Shown: positions 18,283 to 25,762 of the stretch, one piece after another | How positions within the stretch are numbered: position 1 is the stretch's first letter | Layout of the letters: the number at the start of each line of letters is the position of its first letter | Assembly: GCA_011524395.1 (NCBI GenBank) | Contig: WTKN01000212.1 | Coordinates: forward strand, 1-59,224 | Reading direction: 5' to 3' | Length of the DNA: 59,224 nucleotides | From: Moorena sp. SS36440bin_2 | GTDB lineage: Bacteria; Cyanobacteriota; Cyanobacteriia; Cyanobacteriales; Coleofasciculaceae | Program-made: the position numbers and the translations under genes | The notes under the pieces: generated by a model | What the model was told of the DNA's origin: nothing | Seen by the model: only the letters and a program-made list of their open reading frames with translations | The model's database searches: none

Positions 18283-20418
18283 ATGTCTTTAAGGAGGTTA
18301 TTGGTGACACTACAGCGTAAATCCCAGTTTCAAGAGTATTTAAACCCTGAGACTACTACTGAGACTACTACAGGGATCTCGACTCAAAATCCTACAGATT
18401 ATGGTGTTAAGTTGATCAACTCATCCCGTTCTCAAATCCCTAACCAGAACCAAGATCAGAAGACCTCTAAATCTTGGACAATTGAGAAAAGTGAGGAGCT
18501 TTATCAGATCCAAGGCTGGGGAGAACCCTACTTTGCCATTAACACTGCGGGTCATATCATGGTGTCCCCTAAAGGCAATGGGGGCGGCTCGTTGGATTTG
18601 TTGGAACTAGTAGAATCCCTTAAGCAACGCAACTTGGGACTACCATTATTAATCCATTTTTCAGATATCTTGGCAGACCAGATAGCGCAATTAAACGCCT
18701 GTTTTGCCCAAGCCATTACTCGCTACAAATACCCTGGTCGTTACCAAGGAGTGTTTCCGGTAAAATGCAACCAACATCGACATGTGGTTGAGGATGTCGT
18801 GTATTTTGGTCAACCTTATCAATTTGGTTTAGAAGTCGGTTCTAAACCAGAATTGATGATTGCTCTAGCAACATTGCTCACTCCGAATTCCCTAATTATT
18901 TGTAACGGCTACAAAGACCGGGAATATCTTGAAACTGCGCTTTTAGCGAGGCGATTGGGACATAATCCGATAATTGTCCTAGAACAGCTAGAGGAAGTGC
19001 AGTTAGTGATTGAGGTGGCGGCTTCCTTAGGAGGCATCACACCAGTGCTGGGGGTGCGAGCCAAACTGAGTACACAAAGCATGGGTCGTTGGGGAAACTC
19101 TGTAGGAGATAGAGCTAAATTTGGTCTGAAAATTCCAGAAATACTCCAAACCATTGACCAGCTACGAGAGGCTGGAATGCTTGAGTCATTGCAGCTGTTG
19201 CACTTCCACATCGGCTCTCAAATCTCTGCCATTAGCGTGATTAAAGATGCTATTCGGGAAGCCAGCCAAATTTATGCTGAGCTCAAGGGATTAGGGGTGA
19301 ATATGCAGTATCTAGATGTAGGTGGTGGCTTGGCAGTGGATTACGATGGCTCCAAAACCAACTTCCATGCCTCCAAAAACTACAACATGCAGAACTATGC
19401 TAATGACATTGTGGCTGCGGTTAAGGATGCTTGTGAGGAACATCAAATTCCAGCACCAACACTGATTAGTGAAAGTGGTCGTGCGATCGCATCCCATCAA
19501 TCAGTCCTGATCTTTGATGTTTTGAGTACCAGTGATGTCGAATCTCAATCCCCTCCACTGGCAACGGAACAAGACCATCTAATTATCCGAAATCTTTGGG
19601 AAACTTACTGTACTCTCGACCTTGAGAATTACCAGGAAGCTTATCATGATGCCATCGAGCTTAACCAAGAAGCAAAAAGCCTGTTTAGTTTAGGGTATCT
19701 GAGCATTACCGAGCGGGCTAAAGCCGAGCAGCTTTATTGGGCGTGCTGTCAGAAGATTCGGGAAATTATCAGGACACAAGACTATGTTCCTGATGATCTA
19801 GCAGACCTGGAAACGATCATGGCATCAATTTATTATGTCAACCTATCCGTCTTCCAATCAGTGCCAGATTGCTGGGGAATTAACCAGCTATTTCCGATTA
19901 TGCCCATCCATCGGCTGGATGAAGAACCAACTCAAAGGGGGATCCTCGCTGACCTTACCTGCGATAGTGATGGTAAGATTGACCAATTTATTGACCTGCG
20001 GGATGTTAAATCCTTGCTGGAACTACATCCTTTGCGCAAAGCCGAGGAGCCAGAGAGAATTTCCAATTCCAAATCCCAAATCCCAAATCCCAAATCCAAA
20101 GAACCCTACTATTTGGGTTTTTTCCTAGTCGGTGCCTACCAAGAGATTATGGGGAATTTACACAATCTTTTTGGTGATAGTAACGCAGTTCACATCAAAT
20201 TAAGCCCCAGAGGGTATGAAATTGAACACGTGGTTAAGGGAGATACAATCACGGAAGTTTTGGGTTATATACAGTATGATGCTGAAGATTTGGTAGAAGG
20301 TATACGCCGCCGCACAGAACAGGCGTTGCAAGAGAACCGAATTACTTTGGCAGAATCTCAACGGCTGCTGGAAAATTATGAGCGGAGTTTGAGGAGTTAT
20401 ACCTATTTGAGTTGCTAA
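18283..20418 (+). CDS. speA: Biosynthetic arginine decarboxylase
   Basis: A PLP-dependent fold type III enzyme converting arginine to agmatine, the first step of the putrescine route. The PLP lysine lies in GVFPVKCNQHRHVVEDV, the phosphate-binding region in LDVGGGLAVDYDGS, and LLHFHIGSQI is conserved. At 711 residues it is slightly longer than usual, partly because of an unusual N-terminal 60 residues and partly because of a 12-13-residue Ser/Asn/Pro/Lys insert (about 593-605) encoded by a tandem AAATCCC repeat. Conserved sequence resumes at once (YYLGFFLVGAYQEIMGNLHN), so the frame is intact. Confidence 0.95.
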   Translation: MSLRRLLVTLQRKSQFQEYLNPETTTETTTGISTQNPTDYGVKLINSSRSQIPNQNQDQKTSKSWTIEKSEELYQIQGWGEPYFAINTAGHIMVSPKGNGGGSLDLLELVESLKQRNLGLPLLIHFSDILADQIAQLNACFAQAITRYKYPGRYQGVFPVKCNQHRHVVEDVVYFGQPYQFGLEVGSKPELMIALATLLTPNSLIICNGYKDREYLETALLARRLGHNPIIVLEQLEEVQLVIEVAASLGGITPVLGVRAKLSTQSMGRWGNSVGDRAKFGLKIPEILQTIDQLREAGMLESLQLLHFHIGSQISAISVIKDAIREASQIYAELKGLGVNMQYLDVGGGLAVDYDGSKTNFHASKNYNMQNYANDIVAAVKDACEEHQIPAPTLISESGRAIASHQSVLIFDVLSTSDVESQSPPLATEQDHLIIRNLWETYCTLDLENYQEAYHDAIELNQEAKSLFSLGYLSITERAKAEQLYWACCQKIREIIRTQDYVPDDLADLETIMASIYYVNLSVFQSVPDCWGINQLFPIMPIHRLDEEPTQRGILADLTCDSDGKIDQFIDLRDVKSLLELHPLRKAEEPERISNSKSQIPNPKSKEPYYLGFFLVGAYQEIMGNLHNLFGDSNAVHIKLSPRGYEIEHVVKGDTITEVLGYIQYDAEDLVEGIRRRTEQALQENRITLAESQRLLENYERSLRSYTYLSC
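20061..20100. repeat. STRR heptamer repeat (AAATCCC) inside speA
   Basis: About five imperfect copies of CAAATCC/CCAAATC within the coding region, read in frame as a Ser-Asn-Ser-Lys-Ser-Gln-Ile-Pro-Asn-Pro-type peptide. The same repeat class is normally intergenic. Confidence 0.8.
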
Positions 20419-20422
20419 GCTC

Positions 20423-20498
20423 AGGACTTACCCAGTAACTCGACTTGTCGGGTTTCTTACGAATTATAGGGTTTGGTGCTCAGCTTTGGGTAAGTCCT
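20423..20498. repeat. 76-bp element with 12-bp inverted ends
   Basis: AGGACTTACCCA (20423-20434) and TGGGTAAGTCCT (20487-20498) are exact inverted ends. This GGACTTAC-type short element is common between genes in filamentous cyanobacteria. It lies just after the speA stop and could also serve as a terminator. Confidence 0.7.
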
Positions 20499-20683
20499 AC
20501 TAAAGGAAAGGTATCAATTGTACTCGCTACAGCAAAACCGATGGATATATGATTAATGGAAAAGACTTGCCCTAAGGTAATCTGTGCCATGAAGCACGAA
20601 CCATTAACCTTGACAGTACAGAATGTTTATTCTTAAGTTAGAACCGTCGTTAAGCGCAAGTTTTACCAAGTGATTTAACTAAC

Positions 20684-21805
20684 ATGCCCACCAACGAAAA
20701 TCGCTTTTTGCAAGGGCGTAAAATCGCTCCGGGTTCGATTACGGCAGGAATCCCAATCACAGAGTTGATCGACCAGACGTTTCTAGCCTACAATTCCGGT
20801 CGATTACGAGAAGGCTGCCAATTATTGGTAGAGCGGATGTTACAGCCCAACGTAACGGTGGGTTTAAGTTTGACAGGAGCATTAACCCCCGCAGGCTTAG
20901 GCATGGCAGCAGTGATCCCACTGATGGAGGCAGGGTTTGTCGATTGGATAGTATCTACAGGAGCCAATCTCTACCACGACACTCATTTTGGTATCGGATT
21001 GGAACTCCATCAAGGGCGGCACGATATTAGTGATGTGGTATTGCAGAAAGAAGGGGTTGTCCGGATTTATGACATTTTCTTTGATTATGACGTGCTGCTA
21101 TCAACGGATAAGTTCTTTCGTCAGATCATTGAACAACCTGAGTTTAAGGGTCGAATGGGAACGGCACAGTTTCACTACCTCTGCGGTAAGTACATTGCTG
21201 CACGGGAGCAGACCTTGGGACTGGAAAACCAATCCCTGCTGGCGGCAGCTTATCGGTTAGGAGTCCCGATTTATACCTCCAGCCCTGGAGATAGTTCGAT
21301 TGGGATGAATTTAGCAGCGCTAGGGTTGCAGGGAACCGGACCAGTCATTGATGTGTCCTTGGATGTGAATGAAACGGCAGCAATTGTGCTGGCAGCTAAA
21401 AACCATGGGGGAGCCAGTGGGATTTGGATCTTGGGAGGTGGCTCGCCGAAAAATTTCATGTTGCAGACGGAACCGTATCTTCAAGAAGTCTTGGGTATTG
21501 AAGAGAAGGGGCATGATTACTTTCTCCAGGTAACTGATGCCCGTCCAGACACAGGGGGTTTGTCAGGAGCAACCCCATCGGAGGCGGTCTCTTGGTGCAA
21601 GCTTGATCCACAGAAGTTATCAGAAACGGTCGTGGTTTATTGCGACTCGACTATTGCTATGCCCCTACTGACTGCTTACTGCCTAGCTAAGGTAGCGCCT
21701 CGTCCTCTAAAACGCCTTTATGACGAACGAGAAGCTTTACTGGAGCAGTTGAAAGAGGCGCATTTGGCTACCCAGGCTAAAGCAGTGAGATCAAAATTTA
21801 GTTAG
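20684..21805 (+). CDS. Deoxyhypusine synthase-like protein (probable homospermidine-forming enzyme)
   Basis: A 373-residue NAD-dependent DHS-fold enzyme. Family features: [25 protein letters not shown], and near the C-terminus [15 protein letters not shown], which keeps the Glu, Trp and catalytic Lys (Lys306) that form the imine in DHS. Bacteria lack eIF5A, so lysine modification of that protein is not expected. Bacterial and plant relatives make homospermidine or related polyamines. The position between speA and an agmatinase-like gene supports a polyamine role. Exact substrate not provable here. Confidence 0.85.
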   Translation: MPTNENRFLQGRKIAPGSITAGIPITELIDQTFLAYNSGRLREGCQLLVERMLQPNVTVGLSLTGALTPAGLGMAAVIPLMEAGFVDWIVSTGANLYHDTHFGIGLELHQGRHDISDVVLQKEGVVRIYDIFFDYDVLLSTDKFFRQIIEQPEFKGRMGTAQFHYLCGKYIAAREQTLGLENQSLLAAAYRLGVPIYTSSPGDSSIGMNLAALGLQGTGPVIDVSLDVNETAAIVLAAKNHGGASGIWILGGGSPKNFMLQTEPYLQEVLGIEEKGHDYFLQVTDARPDTGGLSGATPSEAVSWCKLDPQKLSETVVVYCDSTIAMPLLTAYCLAKVAPRPLKRLYDEREALLEQLKEAHLATQAKAVRSKFS

Positions 21806-21821
21806 ATAGCTGATTTTTTGA

Positions 21822-22859
21822 TTAATTAGCCCTATACCTAGTCAAACAGGCAAGCTTGTACAAAATTCTAGCCCCAACATTGCCATCCCACTCATCACCA
21901 GAGTCTCCGGGAGCAACTTCGCACAGATCAAAACCAATAATAGTTTTGCCAGCTTTGACTAGCGATCGCACTAAATACATTGCCTCATTAAATTCCAATC
22001 CTCCGGGCACAGGAGTACCTGTATTGGGACAATAGGTGGGATTCAATCCGTCAATATCAAAGCTAATATAAACTTTATTAGGTAAATTAGCAATAATTTC
22101 CTGACACTGGGCTGCCCAGGTTATACCTTCGTAAGTGTTAGCTTTGAGCTGCCAGTCATCAAACACTACAATCCGGCGATCGCTCTTTGCCATTGCCATT
22201 TCCTCTTCACAAACATCTCGGATGCCAACCTGAACTAAACGATTAATCTGAGGTAGGGTCAGGGCATTGTACATGATCGAGGCATGGGAGTAAGTAAACC
22301 CTTCATAGGCTTGTCGGAGATCGGCATGGGCATCAATTTGTAAAATGCCGTATTCCTCGTGTTGCTGTGTTAGGGCTTGCATTAACCCAAAAGGAACACT
22401 GTGATCGCCACCAACGATAGCAACGAGCTTGCCTTGCTCCAGCAGTTCCAGTGCCTGAGTGTAAACCCAGTTGTTGAGAGCAGCACAGGCAGTATTAACG
22501 ATGGCTAACTGTTTTGCGATCGCATCATCATCCACATTGCCACCAGCTTCTAAATACTGAATAATCTCTTTAGCTATCAACCTCATAGCACGATTTTGGT
22601 CTTGGATAGCTGAGTTAATTGGTATAGTTCCACACCTCGTTTCCCAAGCTTGGGGTACATCAAAGTCGTACCAATCTAACTGTACCGAAGCTTCTATTAT
22701 GCCTTGGGGACCGTTTGCTGCCCCCTCTCGGTAAGATGTAGTCACGTCCCAAGGAACAGGCAGAAACACGATTGATGCCTCTTCAACCGAATAGGGCAAG
22801 CCAAAGAAGCAGCCATTGGGCACAGTAATCTCATTAGGATTAAAACTGGCTTGATTCAT
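21822..22859 (-). CDS. speB: Agmatinase/ureohydrolase family protein
   Basis: A dinuclear-metal ureohydrolase of 345 residues. Metal motifs are all present: GGDHSV, DAHADLR and SFDIDGLNP followed by GTPVPGG. It converges on the DHS-like gene with 16 bases between stops. With speA and the DHS-like gene it would complete arginine to agmatine to putrescine to a higher polyamine. Caution: some cyanobacterial proteins once called agmatinase are nickel-dependent guanidine hydrolases, and this family cannot be split by eye. No hypA/hypB genes are adjacent here, which leans slightly towards agmatinase. Confidence 0.85.
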   Translation of the reverse strand: MNQASFNPNEITVPNGCFFGLPYSVEEASIVFLPVPWDVTTSYREGAANGPQGIIEASVQLDWYDFDVPQAWETRCGTIPINSAIQDQNRAMRLIAKEIIQYLEAGGNVDDDAIAKQLAIVNTACAALNNWVYTQALELLEQGKLVAIVGGDHSVPFGLMQALTQQHEEYGILQIDAHADLRQAYEGFTYSHASIMYNALTLPQINRLVQVGIRDVCEEEMAMAKSDRRIVVFDDWQLKANTYEGITWAAQCQEIIANLPNKVYISFDIDGLNPTYCPNTGTPVPGGLEFNEAMYLVRSLVKAGKTIIGFDLCEVAPGDSGDEWDGNVGARILYKLACLTRYRAN

Positions 22860-23042
22860 TAGCCCTTGGTTAATTTTTTCTATTCTATCCGAACCTCGTC
22901 CCTACGGGCATCCTTGTATTAGGGATTAGGAATGCTTACATGAGGCACACTTACATTAAGTACAAAAACCCTTAACCCAACCCCTAACGCCTAATCCCTA
23001 AAAGCATTACCATCAAAACTAAATTGATAAATTACTTGTACT

Positions 23043-23306
23043 ATGGTATACATCAAAGAAATTCCCCTAGAGCAAATCCACCGTCCTCTACCACCACAAA
23101 ATGATCCAAACAAGGTGGCGGCGCTAATGGAATCAATTGCCAAAGAGGGTTTGCTCGAACCCATTGATGTGTTAGAAGTAGATGGGCAATACTATGGTTT
23201 TTGCGGTTGCCACCGTTACGAAGCACACCAGCGTTTAGGAAAAAAAACCATTAAGTGCCGCGTGCGTCACGCTACTCGCTCCGTCTTAAAACGGCATTTA
23301 GCGTGA
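23043..23306 (+). CDS. srx: Sulfiredoxin
   Basis: ATP-dependent reductase that repairs over-oxidised 2-Cys peroxiredoxins. 87 residues with a ParB-like fold and the signature GCHR containing catalytic Cys56 (YGFCGCHRYEAHQRLG). The substrate-binding start is IPLEQIHRPLPPQNDPNK. It lies 137 bases before dps on the same strand, forming an oxidative-stress pair. Confidence 0.93.
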   Translation: MVYIKEIPLEQIHRPLPPQNDPNKVAALMESIAKEGLLEPIDVLEVDGQYYGFCGCHRYEAHQRLGKKTIKCRVRHATRSVLKRHLA

Positions 23307-23443
23307 AAATTAGCAATTTTGGGACAAAAATAGGTTCATAACTTGGGCTAATTCCCAAGGAAACCAGAATTGCTTAAATTTAAGCTGTTTAAAGCTTACT
23401 GTCGCTACTATTAGTTTTGAGTAGAAACCTTGAGGAAAGTACT

Positions 23444-23923
23444 ATGGCAACGATTGTACCTGTCAATATTGGTATTGATCAACAAGACCGCCAAGAGATT
23501 GCTGAGGGACTGTCTCGTCTACTAGCGGACACTTATACCCTATACCTGAAGACCCATTACTTCCACTGGAATGTTACTGGACCAATGTTCAACTCCCTAC
23601 ACCTGATGTTTGAGCAACAGTACAATGAGTTGGCTTTAGCAGTGGATGCGGTAGCAGAGCGGATTCGTACCCTAGGCTATCCTGCTCCTGGCAGCTACAG
23701 TCAATATGCGCAATTATCCTCCATTCCAGAAACCAGCGATGTTCCGGAGGCTGAGGAAATGGTGCGCTTGCTAGTGGAAGCCAATGAGGCAGTGGTAAGA
23801 ACTGCACGGTCTGTTTTCCCAGCCGCTGAACGTGCTAACGATGAGTCCACAGCTGACCTATTGACCCAACGGATGAGCATACATGAGAAAACGGCTTGGA
23901 TGCTGCGCAGTATTTTAAAATAA
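23444..23923 (+). CDS. dps: Dps-type ferritin-like DNA-protection protein
   Basis: Forms a 12-mer that oxidises iron with peroxide and shields DNA. The ferroxidase ligands appear in KTHYFHWNVTGPMFNSLHLMFEQQYNEL, and the family helix VDAVAERIRTLGYPAPGS follows. The ATG at 23444 (MATIVPV) is chosen over a TTG at 23417 because an AGGAAAG ribosome site sits 6-12 bases before it. This gives 159 residues, normal for Dps. Confidence 0.93.
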   Translation: MATIVPVNIGIDQQDRQEIAEGLSRLLADTYTLYLKTHYFHWNVTGPMFNSLHLMFEQQYNELALAVDAVAERIRTLGYPAPGSYSQYAQLSSIPETSDVPEAEEMVRLLVEANEAVVRTARSVFPAAERANDESTADLLTQRMSIHEKTAWMLRSILK

Positions 23924-24368
23924 GCTTATTAAGGATTAAGTATGAAGGATGAAGTATTAAGTATCAACTATGAACGGAGCATCTTACCTTTTTAATTAGG
24001 TACATAGATCACCCCTTACAAAAGGCAGGGCTGTAACATTGCTCATGAATAAATTGTCAATTCAATCGGGGGAAAAGCAGATGGAGTTATCGAGAGAAGG
24101 TTTTTTTAAGGTTAACCATACCTTTTTATGAATAAAAATTCCCCGACGGTGCGGTTTCCGCATTTAATAATTAAATTCGCCATGGGTCGCACCCCTATCT
24201 CCTTATCTCCCCACCTCCCCACCAATCGCATTTGAGTCCGACGCAAGAAACAGCCCTGCCTTAAAAATAAGAACTTTGAGGTTTATAAGTGTCATTCATA
24301 AATCAGGGTAAACGCACCCTACGCTAACTTCGCGCATTCCCAATTCTTAATTCTTAATTCCCTAATTT
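23924..24368. other. Intergenic region holding MITE copy 2
   Basis: Apart from the MITE (24024-24260) with its nested family B repeat, the stretch has only short AT-rich runs and a possible ribosome-site-free leader for the downstream membrane protein gene. Confidence 0.5.
24024..24260. mobile_element. MITE copy 2 (inverted) with a nested insertion
   Basis: Same terminal repeats (GGCAGGGCTGT, 24024-24034; ACAGCCCTGCC, 24250-24260) and the same interior as 11110-11304 but opposite orientation. It differs by an extra segment of about 50 bases (about 24152-24202) placed between the AATTCCCC and CTATCTCC blocks. That segment is a family B repeat (TTAATAATTAAATTCGCCAT followed by GGGTCGCACC). Flanks TTACAAAA and TTAAAAAT are only loosely similar, so the target duplication has drifted. 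Confidence 0.75.
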
Positions 24369-24941
24369 GTGAATACTCCCGCTCACGCCATCGTCAATCT
24401 CCTGATTTTAGGAAAAAAAAGAAAGCCCGAAAATAACTTCCCAATTGTGTTCGGTGCGATATTACCAGATTTGCCAATGGTAATTTTTTACATATATGAA
24501 AAATTAATCAGAGGAATTCCTGAAAACGTAATCTGGTCTGAGTCCTATTATAACCCAAGCTGGCAAGTATTTTTTGATATTTTCAATTCTTTTCCACTCA
24601 TACTAGTAGGTGGGTTGTTAGCTTACTATTTTCGTCAAACGTTTCTGATGGCTATATTTGCTAGCATGGCTCTTCATGGGATTGGAGATTTTCCTGTTCA
24701 TGCTGACGATGCCCACCGTCACTTTTTTCCATTGTCAAATTGGCGCTTTGAAAGTCCTGTTTCTTATTGGGATTCTCGTCATTATGGTCATATTTTTACT
24801 CCCCTAGAAGTGTTGGCTGTTATAGTTGGATGCTTTGTATTGTGGAGACGCCACAGTTCGATGACTGCTCGAATTATTATTGCGATTGTATTTAGTGTTT
24901 ATTTTATCTATGGAGTATATGCTGTGTTAGTATGGGGGTAA
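24369..24941 (+). CDS. Conserved membrane protein, possible YdjM/DUF457-like metal-dependent hydrolase fold
   Basis: 190 residues with a GTG start. The beginning (NTPAHAIVNLLILG, then FGAILPDLPMVIFYIYE) has the His and Asp pattern of small membrane-embedded hydrolase-like proteins. The middle has GIGDFPVHADDAHRHFFPLS. Four membrane helices are predicted, with the last two at the C-terminus (LEVLAVIVGCFVLW; IIIAIVFSVYFIYGVYAVLV). Function unknown. Confidence 0.65.
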   Translation: MNTPAHAIVNLLILGKKRKPENNFPIVFGAILPDLPMVIFYIYEKLIRGIPENVIWSESYYNPSWQVFFDIFNSFPLILVGGLLAYYFRQTFLMAIFASMALHGIGDFPVHADDAHRHFFPLSNWRFESPVSYWDSRHYGHIFTPLEVLAVIVGCFVLWRRHSSMTARIIIAIVFSVYFIYGVYAVLVWG

Positions 24942-24980
24942 TAGTTAAGCTATCAGCTATTTGTTATCAGCTGTTCGTAA

Positions 24981-25020
24981 GGTGCGTAGGGTGCATAGGG
25001 TGCATTAGGTGCGTTAGGGA
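24981..25020. repeat. Short tandem repeat (GGTGCGTA/GGGTGCAT)
   Basis: Four to five imperfect 9-10-base copies (GGTGCGTAG, GGTGCATAG, GGTGCATTA, GGTGCGTTA) in the gap before the Trypco2-like gene. Confidence 0.75.
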
Positions 25021-25179
25021 AGGGCTCGCAGAATTTTATTGGTAGCCAGTGTTACAAAAGTCCATCCCGTAACGCACTGCATTGGGCCTAGCTGTAATAA
25101 GCAAGATGCCTGTTACATCAAGGTCTCATTAATCTACAAAAATTTAGGTTCACCTTAAACACTAAACTACAATATAGTC

Positions 25180-25554
25180 ATGACTGATAACGGAAATAGT
25201 TCGATTGGACTTGCGGAATTGGTTGAGCAAGTCAAAGGGGAATTACTAACACCTCCGAAAGATAAAACAGCAGGTTTTCTTTTTGTGGATTCAGTTGAAC
25301 TAGAGCTTCAAGTAACCCTCAAAAGAGAAGGAAAAGCTGGCATTAAAATGAATGTTTTATCCGTTGGTGGAGCAGAAGCTGGTGGTGGAGTTGGTCAGGA
25401 TTCACTTCAAAAAGTGAAGGTTAAACTATCGCCGTTGTATAGTAAAGAGGAAATGAAGCGATACTGTCAAGATTTATATCCAGGAACTGTTCTTCCCTCA
25501 ATCAAAAACAGTATAAAGGGAACGATCAAAGGTAAAATGGGAAAATCGATATAG
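25180..25554 (+). CDS. Trypco2-like protein (effector-associated domain)
   Basis: 124 residues. The layout GLAELVEQVKGELL, then FLFVDSVELELQVTLKREGK, AGIKMNVLSVGGAEAGGGVG and SLQKVKVKLSP matches the trypsin-co-occurring domain 2 pattern: an amphipathic helix, a VxLELxV strand, a second strand and a glycine-rich turn. Trypco domains are known as small modules paired with protease or NTPase effectors in bacterial conflict systems. The next gene on the same strand, 208 bases away, encodes a CHAT protease, which supports the reading. The residue pattern was matched from memory, not by search. Confidence 0.7.
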   Translation: MTDNGNSSIGLAELVEQVKGELLTPPKDKTAGFLFVDSVELELQVTLKREGKAGIKMNVLSVGGAEAGGGVGQDSLQKVKVKLSPLYSKEEMKRYCQDLYPGTVLPSIKNSIKGTIKGKMGKSI

Positions 25555-25762
25555 AAAAGCTAAGCTGAAAATTTAAAATCAGTTTTAGCAAGGCAAAAGG
25601 CAAAAAGCAAAGGGTGCATCTTATATTTATTTGTCAAAAATTTGCTCGCATCAAACAGCAGAAGTGAGATTCAGCGAGAGGCAAAAGGCAAAATTTGATA
25701 GATATCTATAGTTTTTAGTTGATTTCATTCATATCTAGTTCCCAGGCAAAACACCTTAGATA

